Shown: one piece after another, positions 55,963-64,000 of the stretch | Position numbering within the stretch: the stretch's first letter is position 1 | Layout: each line of letters opens with the position of its first letter | NCBI GenBank assembly: GCA_902619375.1 | Contig: CACNEB010000001.1 | Location: 157,187-221,186 of the forward strand | Length of the DNA stretch: 64,000 nucleotides | From: an uncultured Alphaproteobacteria bacterium | GTDB lineage: Bacteria > Pseudomonadota > Alphaproteobacteria > HIMB59 | Reading direction: 5' to 3' | Position numbers and translations under genes: made by a program | The notes under the pieces: model-generated | The model's database searches: none | What the model was told of the DNA's origin: nothing | Seen by the model: only the letters and a program-made list of their open reading frames with translations

Positions 55963-55963
55963 A

Positions 55964-56371
55964 ATGTATTCAATTACTGTTCGAAATAATATTTTAATTG
56001 CACATTCTCTCCCGGGTGAGGTTTTTGGACCAGCACAGAATATGCATGGAGCGACCTACATAGTTGATGCTGAGTTTTATGCAAAAGAGATTAACAAATA
56101 TAACATTATTATGGATCTCGGAGTTGTAACAGAAATTCTCTCTGACGTATTAAAATTTTATAGTTATAAAAATTTAGACGAAGTTGAAGAATTTAAAAAT
56201 ATAATTACCTCTACGGAATTTCTTGCTAAAGATATTTTTGATAGAATATGCACTAAATTACAAAAAGATTACATAGAAGATTTTAACAAGTTGCATAAAA
56301 TTAAAATTATTTTAACTGAGTCAAATGTAGCTTGGGCTTCTTATGAACAAGAGATCAGTAATACACAATAA
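55964..56371 (+). CDS. 6-pyruvoyl-tetrahydropterin synthase / QueD family homologue with altered active site
   Basis: A 135-residue T-fold protein. It keeps two probable zinc His, H14 (IAHSLPG) and H28 (MHGATY), but the third, the second His of the HGH motif, is A30, and the catalytic Cys four residues before H28 is A24. The Glu in LTESNVAW remains. The same HGAT form occurs in relatives of this cluster as I recall them. It is therefore unlikely to do standard QueD or PTPS chemistry, but probably binds a pterin-like substrate. It overlaps the glycosyltransferase gene by 29 bases. Confidence 0.8.
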   Translation: MYSITVRNNILIAHSLPGEVFGPAQNMHGATYIVDAEFYAKEINKYNIIMDLGVVTEILSDVLKFYSYKNLDEVEEFKNIITSTEFLAKDIFDRICTKLQKDYIEDFNKLHKIKIILTESNVAWASYEQEISNTQ

Positions 56372-57386
56372 ATCTTATTATTTTATTTATCCGGGTGATA
56401 TTAATACCAAAACAGGCGGTTACATTTATGGAAAAAATATATTAAAAAGAGCAAAAAAAATTAAATTTAATTTAAATGCTATCAAACTAGCTAACAGCTT
56501 TCCCTTTCCTAAAGAAAATGACTTAAAAAATCTAAAAAAAACTATAGAAAAATTACCTGATAATGCAGTACTAATTTTTGATGGATTAGTTTTTGAGTGT
56601 ATTGATAGTATAATAAACTTTTTAGATAGATTTGTAGTAATAGCTCTTATACACCACCCTCTTTATCTAGAATTTAATGGTAATCAAAGTCAATTTTTTC
56701 TTAAGAACGCTAAAAAATTATATAAGAAAACGAAAAAAATAATTGTCACTTCAAGTGATACAAAACAACTAATTTTTGAAAAATTTAAAATTAATAAGCG
56801 AAAAATTCATGTTGTTGAGCCTGGAATAGAAAAATTAAAAAAATATAAATTAAAAAGGGATAAAAATATAAATTTACTATCTGTAGGAAGTATTATTGAG
56901 AGAAAAAATTATCATTATCTGTTAAACGAATTAAGATACATGGATAAAATAAAATTAAATATTGTAGGAGATATAACTAGAGAGAGTAAATACTATAATA
57001 GATTACTTAAAATTATAAGTGATTATAGATTAAGTAAAAAAGTTAAGTTTCATAGTAATGTATCGACTAATATATTATCAAAACTATATTCTAAGTGTGA
57101 CTTCTATGTCTCAGTAAGTAAATATGAAGGTTTTGGTATGTCACTTGCTAATGCCCTTCAACTCAAAAAAATGATTATTACATATAAAACTAAAACAATT
57201 ATGAGTACTCTAAAAAAAGATGGAATTATCTACTTAAATAATTTCAAAGAAAAAAGTTTATCAAAATTAATTACTAAAAATGCATTTAATTCAGATTTAT
57301 CAAAAAAATTATCACAAAATAAGAGAAAATTTTTAACACCAATACAATCTGGGGATCTTTTTATCAAGATAATAAAAAATGCATAA
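56343..57386 (+). CDS. Glycosyltransferase, GT4-like
   Basis: A 347-residue GT-B glycosyltransferase. It starts with a YPGDINTKTGGYIYGK segment in the N-terminal Rossmann domain, then LLSVGSIIERKNYHYLL at the domain junction and the E-x7-E region SKYEGFGMSLANALQ that holds the sugar nucleotide. The first 10 residues overlap the PTPS-like gene. In this cluster the acceptor may be the pterin product; cell-wall or lipid acceptors cannot be ruled out. Confidence 0.8.
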   Translation: MNKRSVIHNKSYYFIYPGDINTKTGGYIYGKNILKRAKKIKFNLNAIKLANSFPFPKENDLKNLKKTIEKLPDNAVLIFDGLVFECIDSIINFLDRFVVIALIHHPLYLEFNGNQSQFFLKNAKKLYKKTKKIIVTSSDTKQLIFEKFKINKRKIHVVEPGIEKLKKYKLKRDKNINLLSVGSIIERKNYHYLLNELRYMDKIKLNIVGDITRESKYYNRLLKIISDYRLSKKVKFHSNVSTNILSKLYSKCDFYVSVSKYEGFGMSLANALQLKKMIITYKTKTIMSTLKKDGIIYLNNFKEKSLSKLITKNAFNSDLSKKLSQNKRKFLTPIQSGDLFIKIIKNA

Positions 57387-58167
57387 ATTTAATAATGATT
57401 GGCTATTTCTTCGAGAGAAAATTGATAAAGTTTCAAGAAATAGAAAAATTATAGAAAAAATAAATAAATATTTTCAAGACTACGAAATATTGTCTATCGC
57501 TGATTTAGGTTGTGGAACAGGTTCCAACTATAGATATATGTACCCTAAACTTAAAAAAAGGCAATCATGGGATATGATAGACATATCATTTGAGTCAATT
57601 AAAGAATTTAAGAAAATAACAAATAATAAGAATAAAATTATAAATATAAATTATAAAAAATTTGATTTAATCAAGAATATTAAAATTTTTGAATTCAAAA
57701 AATACGATATTATTACAGGATCTGCGTATTTAGATATAATGCCAAAAAATTGGTATTTAGAATTTAAAAAACAAAATCTAAATACAAAAGTTATATATTT
57801 TTCAATTAATTATGATGGATTTTTTAAATTTTTCCCAAAACATAAAAATGACCAATACGTTTTAAGTTTATTTAATAAAGATCAGGAGTCAGATAAAGGT
57901 ATTGGGCAAAAAGCAGTTGGTAAAAACTGTAGTCAAATAATTAATAAATTATTTTCTAAGTCACACAAAACATTTGTTTTTGACTCGAGTTGGGATGTAT
58001 CAAAGAATAAAAAATTTCAAAATATGTTTTTAGATTTTTGTGAAAATATACTTGAAAAAAATAAGATATCATTAGATAGATGGCTAGATTTTAGAAGGGA
58101 GAATATTAAAAAAAATAAATCAAAATTATTTTTAAGAAATAAAGATTTTTTAGCTTTAAAACTCTAA
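57379..58167 (+). CDS. SAM-dependent methyltransferase
   Basis: A 262-residue class I methyltransferase with the SAM motif IADLGCGTGSNYRY at about residue 41 and DMIDIS as motif II. It overlaps the glycosyltransferase by 8 bases and converges with the RibD-C gene (12-base overlap). The protein is very rich in Lys, Asn and Ile. Acceptor unknown; the neighbours suggest a glycosylated pterin intermediate. Confidence 0.8.
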   Translation: MHKFNNDWLFLREKIDKVSRNRKIIEKINKYFQDYEILSIADLGCGTGSNYRYMYPKLKKRQSWDMIDISFESIKEFKKITNNKNKIININYKKFDLIKNIKIFEFKKYDIITGSAYLDIMPKNWYLEFKKQNLNTKVIYFSINYDGFFKFFPKHKNDQYVLSLFNKDQESDKGIGQKAVGKNCSQIINKLFSKSHKTFVFDSSWDVSKNKKFQNMFLDFCENILEKNKISLDRWLDFRRENIKKNKSKLFLRNKDFLALKL

Positions 58168-58986
58168 ACTTACTATCATTTCATCCCCAAATTTATAAAT
58201 TTTATTTTTTGTTCTAATAACTTTTTTTAAATTTGTTATAGGTTTTATATTTATAGAATTAATACCAGAACCAATAATTGTAGGTGCTATTATAAATTGC
58301 ATAATATCTAATAATTTATTCTCAAGAAATTTAGATATAGTTTTAGAACCACCCTCTACTAATACGAACTTAAAACCTAAATTATTTATATGTTTGTATA
58401 TAAGATTTGTGAAATTTCTTTCAGGTAATTTATAAATTTGTGTATTATTTAAATTCTTTTTAATATTAGAGTGTGTAAATATGATATTTGAAGAACCATC
58501 TTTAAATATTTGATAGTTATTTGTTAATTTTAGAGATGGATCTATAATTATCCTCTGAGGATTTGAGCCCTTAATTGCTCTTGTAGTGAGCAAGGGATTA
58601 TCTTTTTTTATTGTATTTACACCAACTATGACTGCATCACACACTGAACGAAGACTATGAAGGTATGAAATACTATTTTTATCATTAATGTAATGAGAAT
58701 TACCGTTTAAAAGTGCAATTTTACCGTCTAAGCTTTGTCCAATTTGACCGATATAAAATTTTTTTTTTATCATCAATATTGGTAATAAAATTTGTGCTAT
58801 TTCATTTATTTTTTTTTCAATCTTACAATTAAAATTAACGCCATTTTTATCAATTAAAATATGATTAGTTTTAGAATGTTGACTTAATACAAACGATTTG
58901 TTAATTAAATCAATTCTTAGGATATTTGATTTTTTTTGTTTTTTTACAAATTCAAATAGTAAAGAAATATTATGCTTTGTTATCAT
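58156..58986 (-). CDS. Stand-alone RibD C-terminal-type reductase (pyrimidine deaminase absent)
   Basis: A 276-residue protein of the RibD_C/dihydrofolate-reductase-like fold that reduces the ribosyl group of a GTP-derived pyrimidine with NADPH. It shows GQIGQSLDGKIAL, DAVIVGVNTIKKDNPLLTTR, RIIIDPSLKL and LVEGGSKTISKFLENKLLD. The RibD deaminase domain (zinc motif) is missing. It is divergent from the GTP cyclohydrolase II gene (41 bases), the two enzymes working in successive steps. In bacteria the reductase is normally fused to the deaminase, so this is a specialised form. Confidence 0.82.
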   Translation of the reverse strand: MITKHNISLLFEFVKKQKKSNILRIDLINKSFVLSQHSKTNHILIDKNGVNFNCKIEKKINEIAQILLPILMIKKKFYIGQIGQSLDGKIALLNGNSHYINDKNSISYLHSLRSVCDAVIVGVNTIKKDNPLLTTRAIKGSNPQRIIIDPSLKLTNNYQIFKDGSSNIIFTHSNIKKNLNNTQIYKLPERNFTNLIYKHINNLGFKFVLVEGGSKTISKFLENKLLDIMQFIIAPTIIGSGINSINIKPITNLKKVIRTKNKIYKFGDEMIVSLEF

Positions 58987-59027
58987 TTTTCATCTGTATC
59001 AAGTACTATTGAGTATATATATAGTCT

Positions 59028-60146
59028 ATGAGTTTAAAATCAAATTTTGGCACATTTATTGATAGAGCTATTAATGAGCTTAGAACTGGAAGACCAATAG
59101 TTATCAAAGAAAATAAAAATTATTGGATGTTCTTTAATATTGAACATTCGGACAATAAAATTCTAAATCAATTCAATCAATACCTACAAAAAGACAAATA
59201 TCTTTTAATCACAAAACAAAAAGCAAAATCAATATTTGAAAATAAAATATCAACAAATATTTATTTAAAAATAAATGAAAAAATATCAAACAAATCTTTA
59301 TTAAGTTTATTCATTAATCCTTTATCTGATCAAAATAAAATATTATTTAAAGATGAGCCTTATATCAAAAGTAAAGACTTCCATAATGTCTGTTTAGATA
59401 TTGCCAAAAATGCGAAAGTAATACCATCACTTATATTTAAAAAAATTAATTCTAAATATTATAAAAATATTGATAATCTAATATTACAACTTGGTCTATT
59501 AAGATTTAACCATAAAGAGTTAAAAAATCAGAATAAATTTATAACTAATAGTATCAGATTAGTTTCAAGTGCAAATGTGCCTTTACCAAATGTTGCATCT
59601 ACTACTTTTAATATTTTTAAGTCATATATTGGTGCTAGAAGACACATCGCGATCATAATTAAACCAAAAAATTTAAAACAACCAACAAACCTTAGAATTC
59701 ACTCAGCTTGTTTTACTGGGGATATATTTCACTCTAGAAAATGCGATTGCGGAGAACAATTAAATAACTCTTTAAACTATATGGTTAAAAATAAAGGAGG
59801 TATTATCCTTTATTTAGATCAAGAAGGGAGAGGTATAGGACTAGCCAATAAAATGAGGGCATATTCTCTTCAGTCAAAAGGCTTGGATACTATTGATGCT
59901 GATCACAACATAGGTTTTTTAGATGATGAAAGAGATTTTAATATTGCCGCTAAGATACTTAAGTTATTAAAAGTAAACAAAGTCAATATTATCACAAATA
60001 ATTTTACAAAAGTCTCTTCTCTTAAAAAAGCTGGTATTAAAATTGCCAAGCAAATAAATACAAAACCTACAATTAACAAATTTAATAAGAATTATTTTAA
60101 AACAAGAGTAAAAAAAGCAGGTTACGGTTTTAAAAATTTAGACTAA
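59028..60146 (+). CDS. GTP cyclohydrolase II-like protein with long N-terminal domain
   Basis: A 372-residue protein whose C-terminal half (from about residue 180) is GTP cyclohydrolase II: zinc cysteines C228, C239 and C241 (HSACFTGD and SRKCDCGEQL) and the catalytic segment LYLDQEGRGIGLANKMRAY, where Asp 264 replaces the usual Arg. The N-terminal 175 residues have no RibB synthase motif and are Lys/Asn-rich. GCH II opens GTP to formate and a diaminopyrimidine. The D-for-R change and the extra domain mark a subfamily separate from housekeeping RibA, so it probably serves the adjoining pterin cluster. Confidence 0.83.
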   Translation: MSLKSNFGTFIDRAINELRTGRPIVIKENKNYWMFFNIEHSDNKILNQFNQYLQKDKYLLITKQKAKSIFENKISTNIYLKINEKISNKSLLSLFINPLSDQNKILFKDEPYIKSKDFHNVCLDIAKNAKVIPSLIFKKINSKYYKNIDNLILQLGLLRFNHKELKNQNKFITNSIRLVSSANVPLPNVASTTFNIFKSYIGARRHIAIIIKPKNLKQPTNLRIHSACFTGDIFHSRKCDCGEQLNNSLNYMVKNKGGIILYLDQEGRGIGLANKMRAYSLQSKGLDTIDADHNIGFLDDERDFNIAAKILKLLKVNKVNIITNNFTKVSSLKKAGIKIAKQINTKPTINKFNKNYFKTRVKKAGYGFKNLD

Positions 60147-60149
60147 AAT

Positions 60150-60389
60150 TTAGTCAAAGTCTCCTCGTTCTAATCTATCTTCGTATTCATTGGAGGACTC
60201 GGAAATAGTATTAAGCTGTTTTTTAGTCATAATTTTTAAAGTTTTTTTTATAGCAAGTTGGTAAGTATGTAACTTTTCAACAATATTTCTTTCACTGGTG
60301 TTTCTCATCATTTGACTTAGGGCTCTATTTAGCTCAGTAAGTCTGCCTAACAGCGTATTATCGTCATTATTATCATCATCGTAATACAT
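60150..60389 (-). CDS. Small acidic helical protein of unknown function
   Basis: A 79-residue protein starting MYYDDDNNDDN, then a helical stretch (LLGRLTELNRALSQMM) and another around KLHTYQLAIKKTLKIM, with an acidic end (EDRLERGDFD). No membrane segment or signal. I do not recognise a family. It converges with the GTP cyclohydrolase gene 3 bases away. The heptad-like Leu/Ile spacing may indicate a coiled coil. Confidence 0.55.
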   Translation of the reverse strand: MYYDDDNNDDNTLLGRLTELNRALSQMMRNTSERNIVEKLHTYQLAIKKTLKIMTKKQLNTISESSNEYEDRLERGDFD

Positions 60390-60452
60390 ATTTTAATATT
60401 ATAATAATTTTGGAGATCATAAATAAAATAATTAAATAAATAACTTAACGAT

Positions 60453-60554
60453 TTATTTTTTTTTTCTATAAAATAATAATCCAATTATAATTATCCCAAT
60501 ACCTATAATCATCAGAAGTTCACCTGCATTCCAAAACCATATTAAGAATTCCAT
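60453..60554 (-). CDS. Small single-span membrane protein (33 residues)
   Basis: An ATG at 60554, 4 bases after the stop of the AhpD-like gene, opens 33 codons to TAA at 60455-60453. The product is EFLIWFWNAGE, then a hydrophobic helix of about 15 residues (LLMIIGIGIIIIGLLF-like) and the basic tail YRKKK. The layout (helix then basic tail) is that of a real membrane microprotein, but the frame is short, so chance cannot be excluded. Confidence 0.5.
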   Translation of the reverse strand: MEFLIWFWNAGELLMIIGIGIIIIGLLFYRKKK

Positions 60555-60558
60555 TGGA

Positions 60559-60966
60559 TTATTTTTCTATATCTTCATCAAATATTTCATCTACTGGCAC
60601 TTGTATACTATTGACCAGTTGATTTGTTTTTGCTGCAAGAGCTACAATATTTAAAAATTCTGAATGTTCGTCTTCAGTCATCCCAAGTTTTTTTGCTGCA
60701 GCTGTGTGTGAGTGTGTGCAATAAGAGCAATTATTTGTTATAGAGACTGCCATATAAATCATTTCTTTAGTTTTATTTGGAATTATGGTTTGTTTAACCA
60801 TTAAATCTTTAACATCACTCCAAACATTTTTTAGTAATTGAGGGTCGAATGCTAAATATTTCCAAAAATTACCTATATAAGTTGTGTTTCTTGATTGTTT
60901 AATATCTTCATAGACTTCCTTTATAATTGGATGATTATCATCATCAGTTCTTTTAATTGTGCTCAC
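60559..60966 (-). CDS. Carboxymuconolactone decarboxylase / AhpD-like protein
   Basis: A 135-residue helical protein with the CxxC-xH motif in NNCSYCTHSHTAAAKKLG, the redox/active site of AhpD-like peroxidase partners. The helix bundle fold is typical. Members reduce peroxides with thiols or act as decarboxylases. It is divergent from the MFS gene (62-base gap) and is followed by the 33-residue membrane protein. Confidence 0.82.
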   Translation of the reverse strand: MSTIKRTDDDNHPIIKEVYEDIKQSRNTTYIGNFWKYLAFDPQLLKNVWSDVKDLMVKQTIIPNKTKEMIYMAVSITNNCSYCTHSHTAAAKKLGMTEDEHSEFLNIVALAAKTNQLVNSIQVPVDEIFDEDIEK

Positions 60967-61028
60967 CAGTGGTCCCTTTCTTTATTATAATTGATATATA
61001 GTCATTAAATCATAATATCCCTCTTGTT

Positions 61029-62222
61029 TTGATTAATTTTATAATTAAAAATTCAAATTTATTAATATTTGGCTTTCTAATAGCATTCGCATCAGGATTT
61101 GGACAAACATTTTTTATCTCTCTTTTTAGTGAAGATTTTAGAGAAACATTTAACTTAAGTAATACTCAATTTGGCAGTCTGTATTCAATAGCTACAATTT
61201 TAAGTGCGTTAACTATTATATGGGCTGGCAAACTTATAGATACGGTCTCTCTTAAAAAATATACTTTAGCAATTGTATTAGGTCTTTCGATAACATGTTT
61301 TTTTGCAAGTATTGTGTTTAATGTAATTCTTCTTTTTTTTGTAATTTATTTTTTAAGACTTTTTGGACAAGGGCTTATGGGACACACTTCAAGGACAACC
61401 ATGGCAAGATACTTTAAAGCTAATAGAGGAAAAGCATTAGCTATATCTGGATTTGGTTTTTCTTTTGGTGAGATGATCTATCCATTTGTAGTAGTAATTT
61501 TAATATTAACTTTTGGCTGGAGAATTACCTGGTTTAGTTCATCTGTATTTATAATAATATTTTTCGGAGTATTTTTATACTACCTATTAAATAAAAATAA
61601 TTTTAAAAGTGAAACTGGGTTTGAGAATGAAGATAATCAAAATTCATTTTCATGGAGAAGAAGAGATGTCTTAACAGATCTTAAATTTTATCTTTATTTA
61701 CCTCTTACATTATTTATGTCATTTACAGTAACTGGTTTTTTATTTCATCAAGTTTTTATTGGGCAATTAAATAATTGGACAATGTTAGATATTGCACAAA
61801 GTTTTATTTTTTATGCAATCTGTGGAATTGGTGGTTCATTAGTTTCTGGTCTGTTAGTCGATAAATTTTCTGGTAGGAGTGTAATCACATTTCACTTAAT
61901 TCCAATGGCTTTAATATTTATTGTGATGTTATTTTCAAATCATATATTTGTATTATATCTTTACATGGCAGGTCTTGGATTATCAAATGGCTTTACTGAA
62001 AATATGTCTAATTCTTTGTGGGCAGAAATGTATGGAGTCAAAAACCTAGGAGCAATAAGGGCCCTTTTAACATTTTTTGGTGTTTTGGCCTCAGCAGCCT
62101 CCCCTTTCTTATATGGATTGATATTGGATGAGACAAATTCGATAAACACCTTGATCTATATGAGCCTTGTCTTAATAATTATTTTTTCTTCTATGAGCTT
62201 TATAGGTAATAAAATTAAATAA
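61029..62222 (+). CDS. MFS transporter
   Basis: A 397-residue transporter with 12 predicted membrane helices. The usual A-motif between helices 2 and 3 appears as GKLIDTVSLKK, with a diverged repeat in the second half (VDKFSGRSV). The family (maybe NNP/OFA-like oxalate-formate type) exports or imports small molecules; the substrate is unknown. The start is a TTG at 61029; no ATG gives a full first helix. It converges with the DEDDh exonuclease gene, overlapping by 8 bases. Confidence 0.8.
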   Translation: MINFIIKNSNLLIFGFLIAFASGFGQTFFISLFSEDFRETFNLSNTQFGSLYSIATILSALTIIWAGKLIDTVSLKKYTLAIVLGLSITCFFASIVFNVILLFFVIYFLRLFGQGLMGHTSRTTMARYFKANRGKALAISGFGFSFGEMIYPFVVVILILTFGWRITWFSSSVFIIIFFGVFLYYLLNKNNFKSETGFENEDNQNSFSWRRRDVLTDLKFYLYLPLTLFMSFTVTGFLFHQVFIGQLNNWTMLDIAQSFIFYAICGIGGSLVSGLLVDKFSGRSVITFHLIPMALIFIVMLFSNHIFVLYLYMAGLGLSNGFTENMSNSLWAEMYGVKNLGAIRALLTFFGVLASAASPFLYGLILDETNSINTLIYMSLVLIIIFSSMSFIGNKIK

Positions 62223-62715
62223 AATAACCTTTTTTAAAAGCCTCAATAGCTATCAAAGCACATCCTTTAGCATCTGATAATGCATCGTGATGATTTAATG
62301 GAATTCTTAAATTTTTACATACTGTATTTAGTTTATTGTTTTCAAATTCCCAATATTTTCTTGCGATTGCAACAGTATCTTTAAATTCTTGTTTAGGTAG
62401 ATCGATATTATAAAAATAACAACATGAGTGCAGGACAGACCGATCAAAAGGAGCATTATGTGCAAAAAAGTAATCAACAGCTGATAATTCACTCTTAATT
62501 TGGCGCCACACTTTGTCAAATGTTTTAGCTTTCTTTAACATATCCCATGTTAAACCATGAATATCTGTAAAATGAACTTCAGGTTTAGGTGGTCTTATTA
62601 AATGGGAGACTTTTTTTATAATTTTAGTTTTATTAAATATTACATATCCAATAGCACATGCTGATGTTCTCTCACTTGTGGCTGTTTCAAAATCTATGGC
62701 TGCAAATAATTGCAT
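62215..62715 (-). CDS. 3'-5' exonuclease, DEDDh type (DnaQ-like)
   Basis: A 166-residue exonuclease. All five active-site residues are visible: D8 and E10 (IDFET), D91 (NAPFDRSVL), H143 and D148 (HHDALSDA). It is shorter than DnaQ, lacking the polymerase-binding tail, so it resembles stand-alone exonuclease domains of the RNase T or DnaQ-like type. The ATG overlaps the stop of the acyl-CoA synthetase (TAATG). Confidence 0.87.
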   Translation of the reverse strand: MQLFAAIDFETATSERTSACAIGYVIFNKTKIIKKVSHLIRPPKPEVHFTDIHGLTWDMLKKAKTFDKVWRQIKSELSAVDYFFAHNAPFDRSVLHSCCYFYNIDLPKQEFKDTVAIARKYWEFENNKLNTVCKNLRIPLNHHDALSDAKGCALIAIEAFKKGYFI

Positions 62716-64000
62716 TAAAATAATTGATCAATTTGATTTTGATATTTTTTTTGTACTTCATGTCTCCTAACTTTCATTGTGGGAGTCATTAGGTTATTTT
62801 CAATACTAAAAGGCTCATCAATAAAGATAAACTTTTTTATTTTTTCTGGTTGAGTTAAGTCTTTATTTACTTCATCAATATATCTTTGAATATCTTCATC
62901 ACTGGATTTACTCTCTGAGTTTAATACTAATAATGCTGCAATATAATTCTTTTGTTCACCAAAGACACAGGCTTGTTCTATCTCAGGAGATAAAGTTAAT
63001 AGATTTTCAATCTTAGATGGTGCAATATTATCACCTCCTAAAGAAACTATTATATCCTTTTTACGATCTGTAATTTTAAGATAATTGTCCTCATCAAATT
63101 CACCAATATCCCCTGTATGTAGCCAACCATCTTTTATTGTTTGCTCAGTAGCTTCTTTATTATTCCAATAGCCCAGCATAAGGTTCTCCCCTTTAACTAA
63201 TATTTCACCATCTTCTGCTAATTTAACTTCAACTCCAGGAAATATAGGACCAACTGTATCAACTTTTACTTTATTTAATAAATTGCAGCTTACAACTGGT
63301 GAGGTTTCTGTTAAGCCATAACCTTGTAAAGTCTTTAAACCAAGGGCATTAAGCGCCTCCCCTACTTGACTATCAAGAGGTCCTCCACCTGATATAAAAG
63401 CCTCTAATCTGCCACCAAAATTATTTTTTACTTTTTTTCTGACTAATTTATCTAATATTAGATTAATTATATTTTCACTAAAACTTAATTTAATATTTTT
63501 AAATTTTTTTGTTCCTAGCTGGATAGTCTTATTAAATAAATTTTGTTTAAAATTAGACTGATTTTTCAAATTAATCTTCATTTTTGCATGGAGATTATTA
63601 TAAAATCTTGGAACAGCAGTCATTATATGAGGTTGTGCAATTTTTACTGTAGGCAGAAGTGTTTCAATACTTTTATTATAAAATACTTTTGCTTCTAAAA
63701 TAATCTGAACAAATTGAACTGCATGTTCATATGAATGAGATAAAGGTAACCAAGTAAGAAAGGTTAAATCTGGACTCTTTATAGTTTTAAGAAGTTCATA
63801 CGCTCCTTCACAATTACTTAATATGCCCCCATGACTTAAAATCACACCTTTCGGTAATCCTTGTGTGCCTGACGTGTAAATAATACAAGCTGGATCTTTG
63901 CGATTAATTTCTTTAATTTTTTCTCTGTTATTATCATTATTGTCATCTGTTAAGTCATTTAAAAATACTAAATTTGAAATTGAATTATTTTCAAAATAAT
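62715..64000 (-). CDS. Long-chain acyl-CoA synthetase (FadD-like), N-terminus beyond the window
   Basis: An AMP-forming ligase whose frame is open to the right edge. It begins in the window with YFENN-type residues and has the P-loop IIYTSGTQGLPKGVILSH, LKTLQGYGLTETSPVVS, DGWLHTGDIGEFD and the C-terminal hinge RKKDIIVSLGGDNIAPSKIE. It makes an acyl-adenylate and then the acyl-CoA. The piece shown is about 428 codons; a full protein of this type has about 600. It is coupled to the exonuclease gene. Confidence 0.88.
   Translation of the reverse strand, partial: YFENNSISNLVFLNDLTDDNNDNNREKIKEINRKDPACIIYTSGTQGLPKGVILSHGGILSNCEGAYELLKTIKSPDLTFLTWLPLSHSYEHAVQFVQIILEAKVFYNKSIETLLPTVKIAQPHIMTAVPRFYNNLHAKMKINLKNQSNFKQNLFNKTIQLGTKKFKNIKLSFSENIINLILDKLVRKKVKNNFGGRLEAFISGGGPLDSQVGEALNALGLKTLQGYGLTETSPVVSCNLLNKVKVDTVGPIFPGVEVKLAEDGEILVKGENLMLGYWNNKEATEQTIKDGWLHTGDIGEFDEDNYLKITDRKKDIIVSLGGDNIAPSKIENLLTLSPEIEQACVFGEQKNYIAALLVLNSESKSSDEDIQRYIDEVNKDLTQPEKIKKFIFIDEPFSIENNLMTPTMKVRRHEVQKKYQNQIDQLF

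Noticed and set aside
1..64000. CRISPR arrays, insertion sequences, prophage or integrase sites
   Set aside because: No spaced direct repeats, transposase or integrase motifs were seen, and the tRNA genes show no flanking attachment repeats.

Overview
The window looks like a piece of the chromosome of a streamlined, free-living marine alphaproteobacterium of the SAR11 / HIMB59 / AEGEAN-169 kind. This is inferred from the very high A+T content, the almost absent intergenic space (most neighbouring genes overlap or lie within 30 bases), and the alphaproteobacterial gene order coaD-gyrA-ssb-uvrA, yajC-secD-secF and dgt-argS-nagZ-scpA-scpB-tatABC-serS. No rRNA, prophage, insertion sequence or CRISPR array is visible. 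Two tRNAs are present (Lys-TTT and Cys-GCA). The window cuts an acyl-CoA ligase gene at each end; these belong to different branches of the AMP-forming ligase family.

Region 1 (about 0.2-9.9 kb) is an osmolyte import and breakdown locus. A betaine-type ABC importer is split into a binding protein, a double-length permease and a divergent ATPase. The permease gene runs directly into a BisC/TorA-like molybdoenzyme, a GcvT/DmdA-like methyltransferase and a short-chain dehydrogenase. A beta-keto acid cleavage enzyme (BKACE) sits between the binding protein and this operon.

Region 2 (9.9-19.3 kb) holds two small-molecule catabolic operons: Fe-alcohol dehydrogenase, amidase, EamA transporter, homocysteine S-methyltransferase and an enolase-superfamily enzyme on the plus strand; aldehyde dehydrogenase, VOC protein and a second homocysteine methyltransferase on the minus strand.

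Region 3 (19.3-44.7 kb) is housekeeping: tRNA-Lys, coaD, gyrA, ssb, uvrA, secF/secD/yajC, a DUF815 ATPase, serS, tatCBA, an orphan FbpC-type ATPase, scpB/scpA, nagZ, argS, dgt, erpA, xth, ilvD, valS and a PIMT-family methyltransferase. A previously uncounted 48-residue membrane protein gene is wedged between argS and nagZ, where other alphaproteobacteria carry a SPOR-domain protein.

Region 4 (44.7-54.0 kb) carries an unknown exported protein, a candidate small RNA or leader, gamma-butyrobetaine dioxygenase plus L-carnitine dehydrogenase (which pair logically with the BKACE at 1.5 kb), and a tightly coupled desaturase / PanB-like / DUF1800 / DUF1501 operon of unknown purpose, followed by a PuuA-like glutamine synthetase homologue.

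Region 5 (54.1-60.1 kb) is the strongest candidate for an undescribed system. It contains a creatininase-family hydrolase, a zinc-less-looking medium-chain dehydrogenase, a 6-pyruvoyl-tetrahydropterin-synthase homologue with altered active-site residues, a glycosyltransferase, a methyltransferase, a stand-alone RibD C-terminal-type reductase and a divergent GTP cyclohydrolase II. Together these look like a pathway from GTP to a glycosylated and/or methylated pterin or deazaflavin-like compound.

Region 6 (60.1-64 kb) has small proteins, an AhpD-like protein, an MFS transporter, a DEDDh exonuclease and the truncated long-chain acyl-CoA synthetase.
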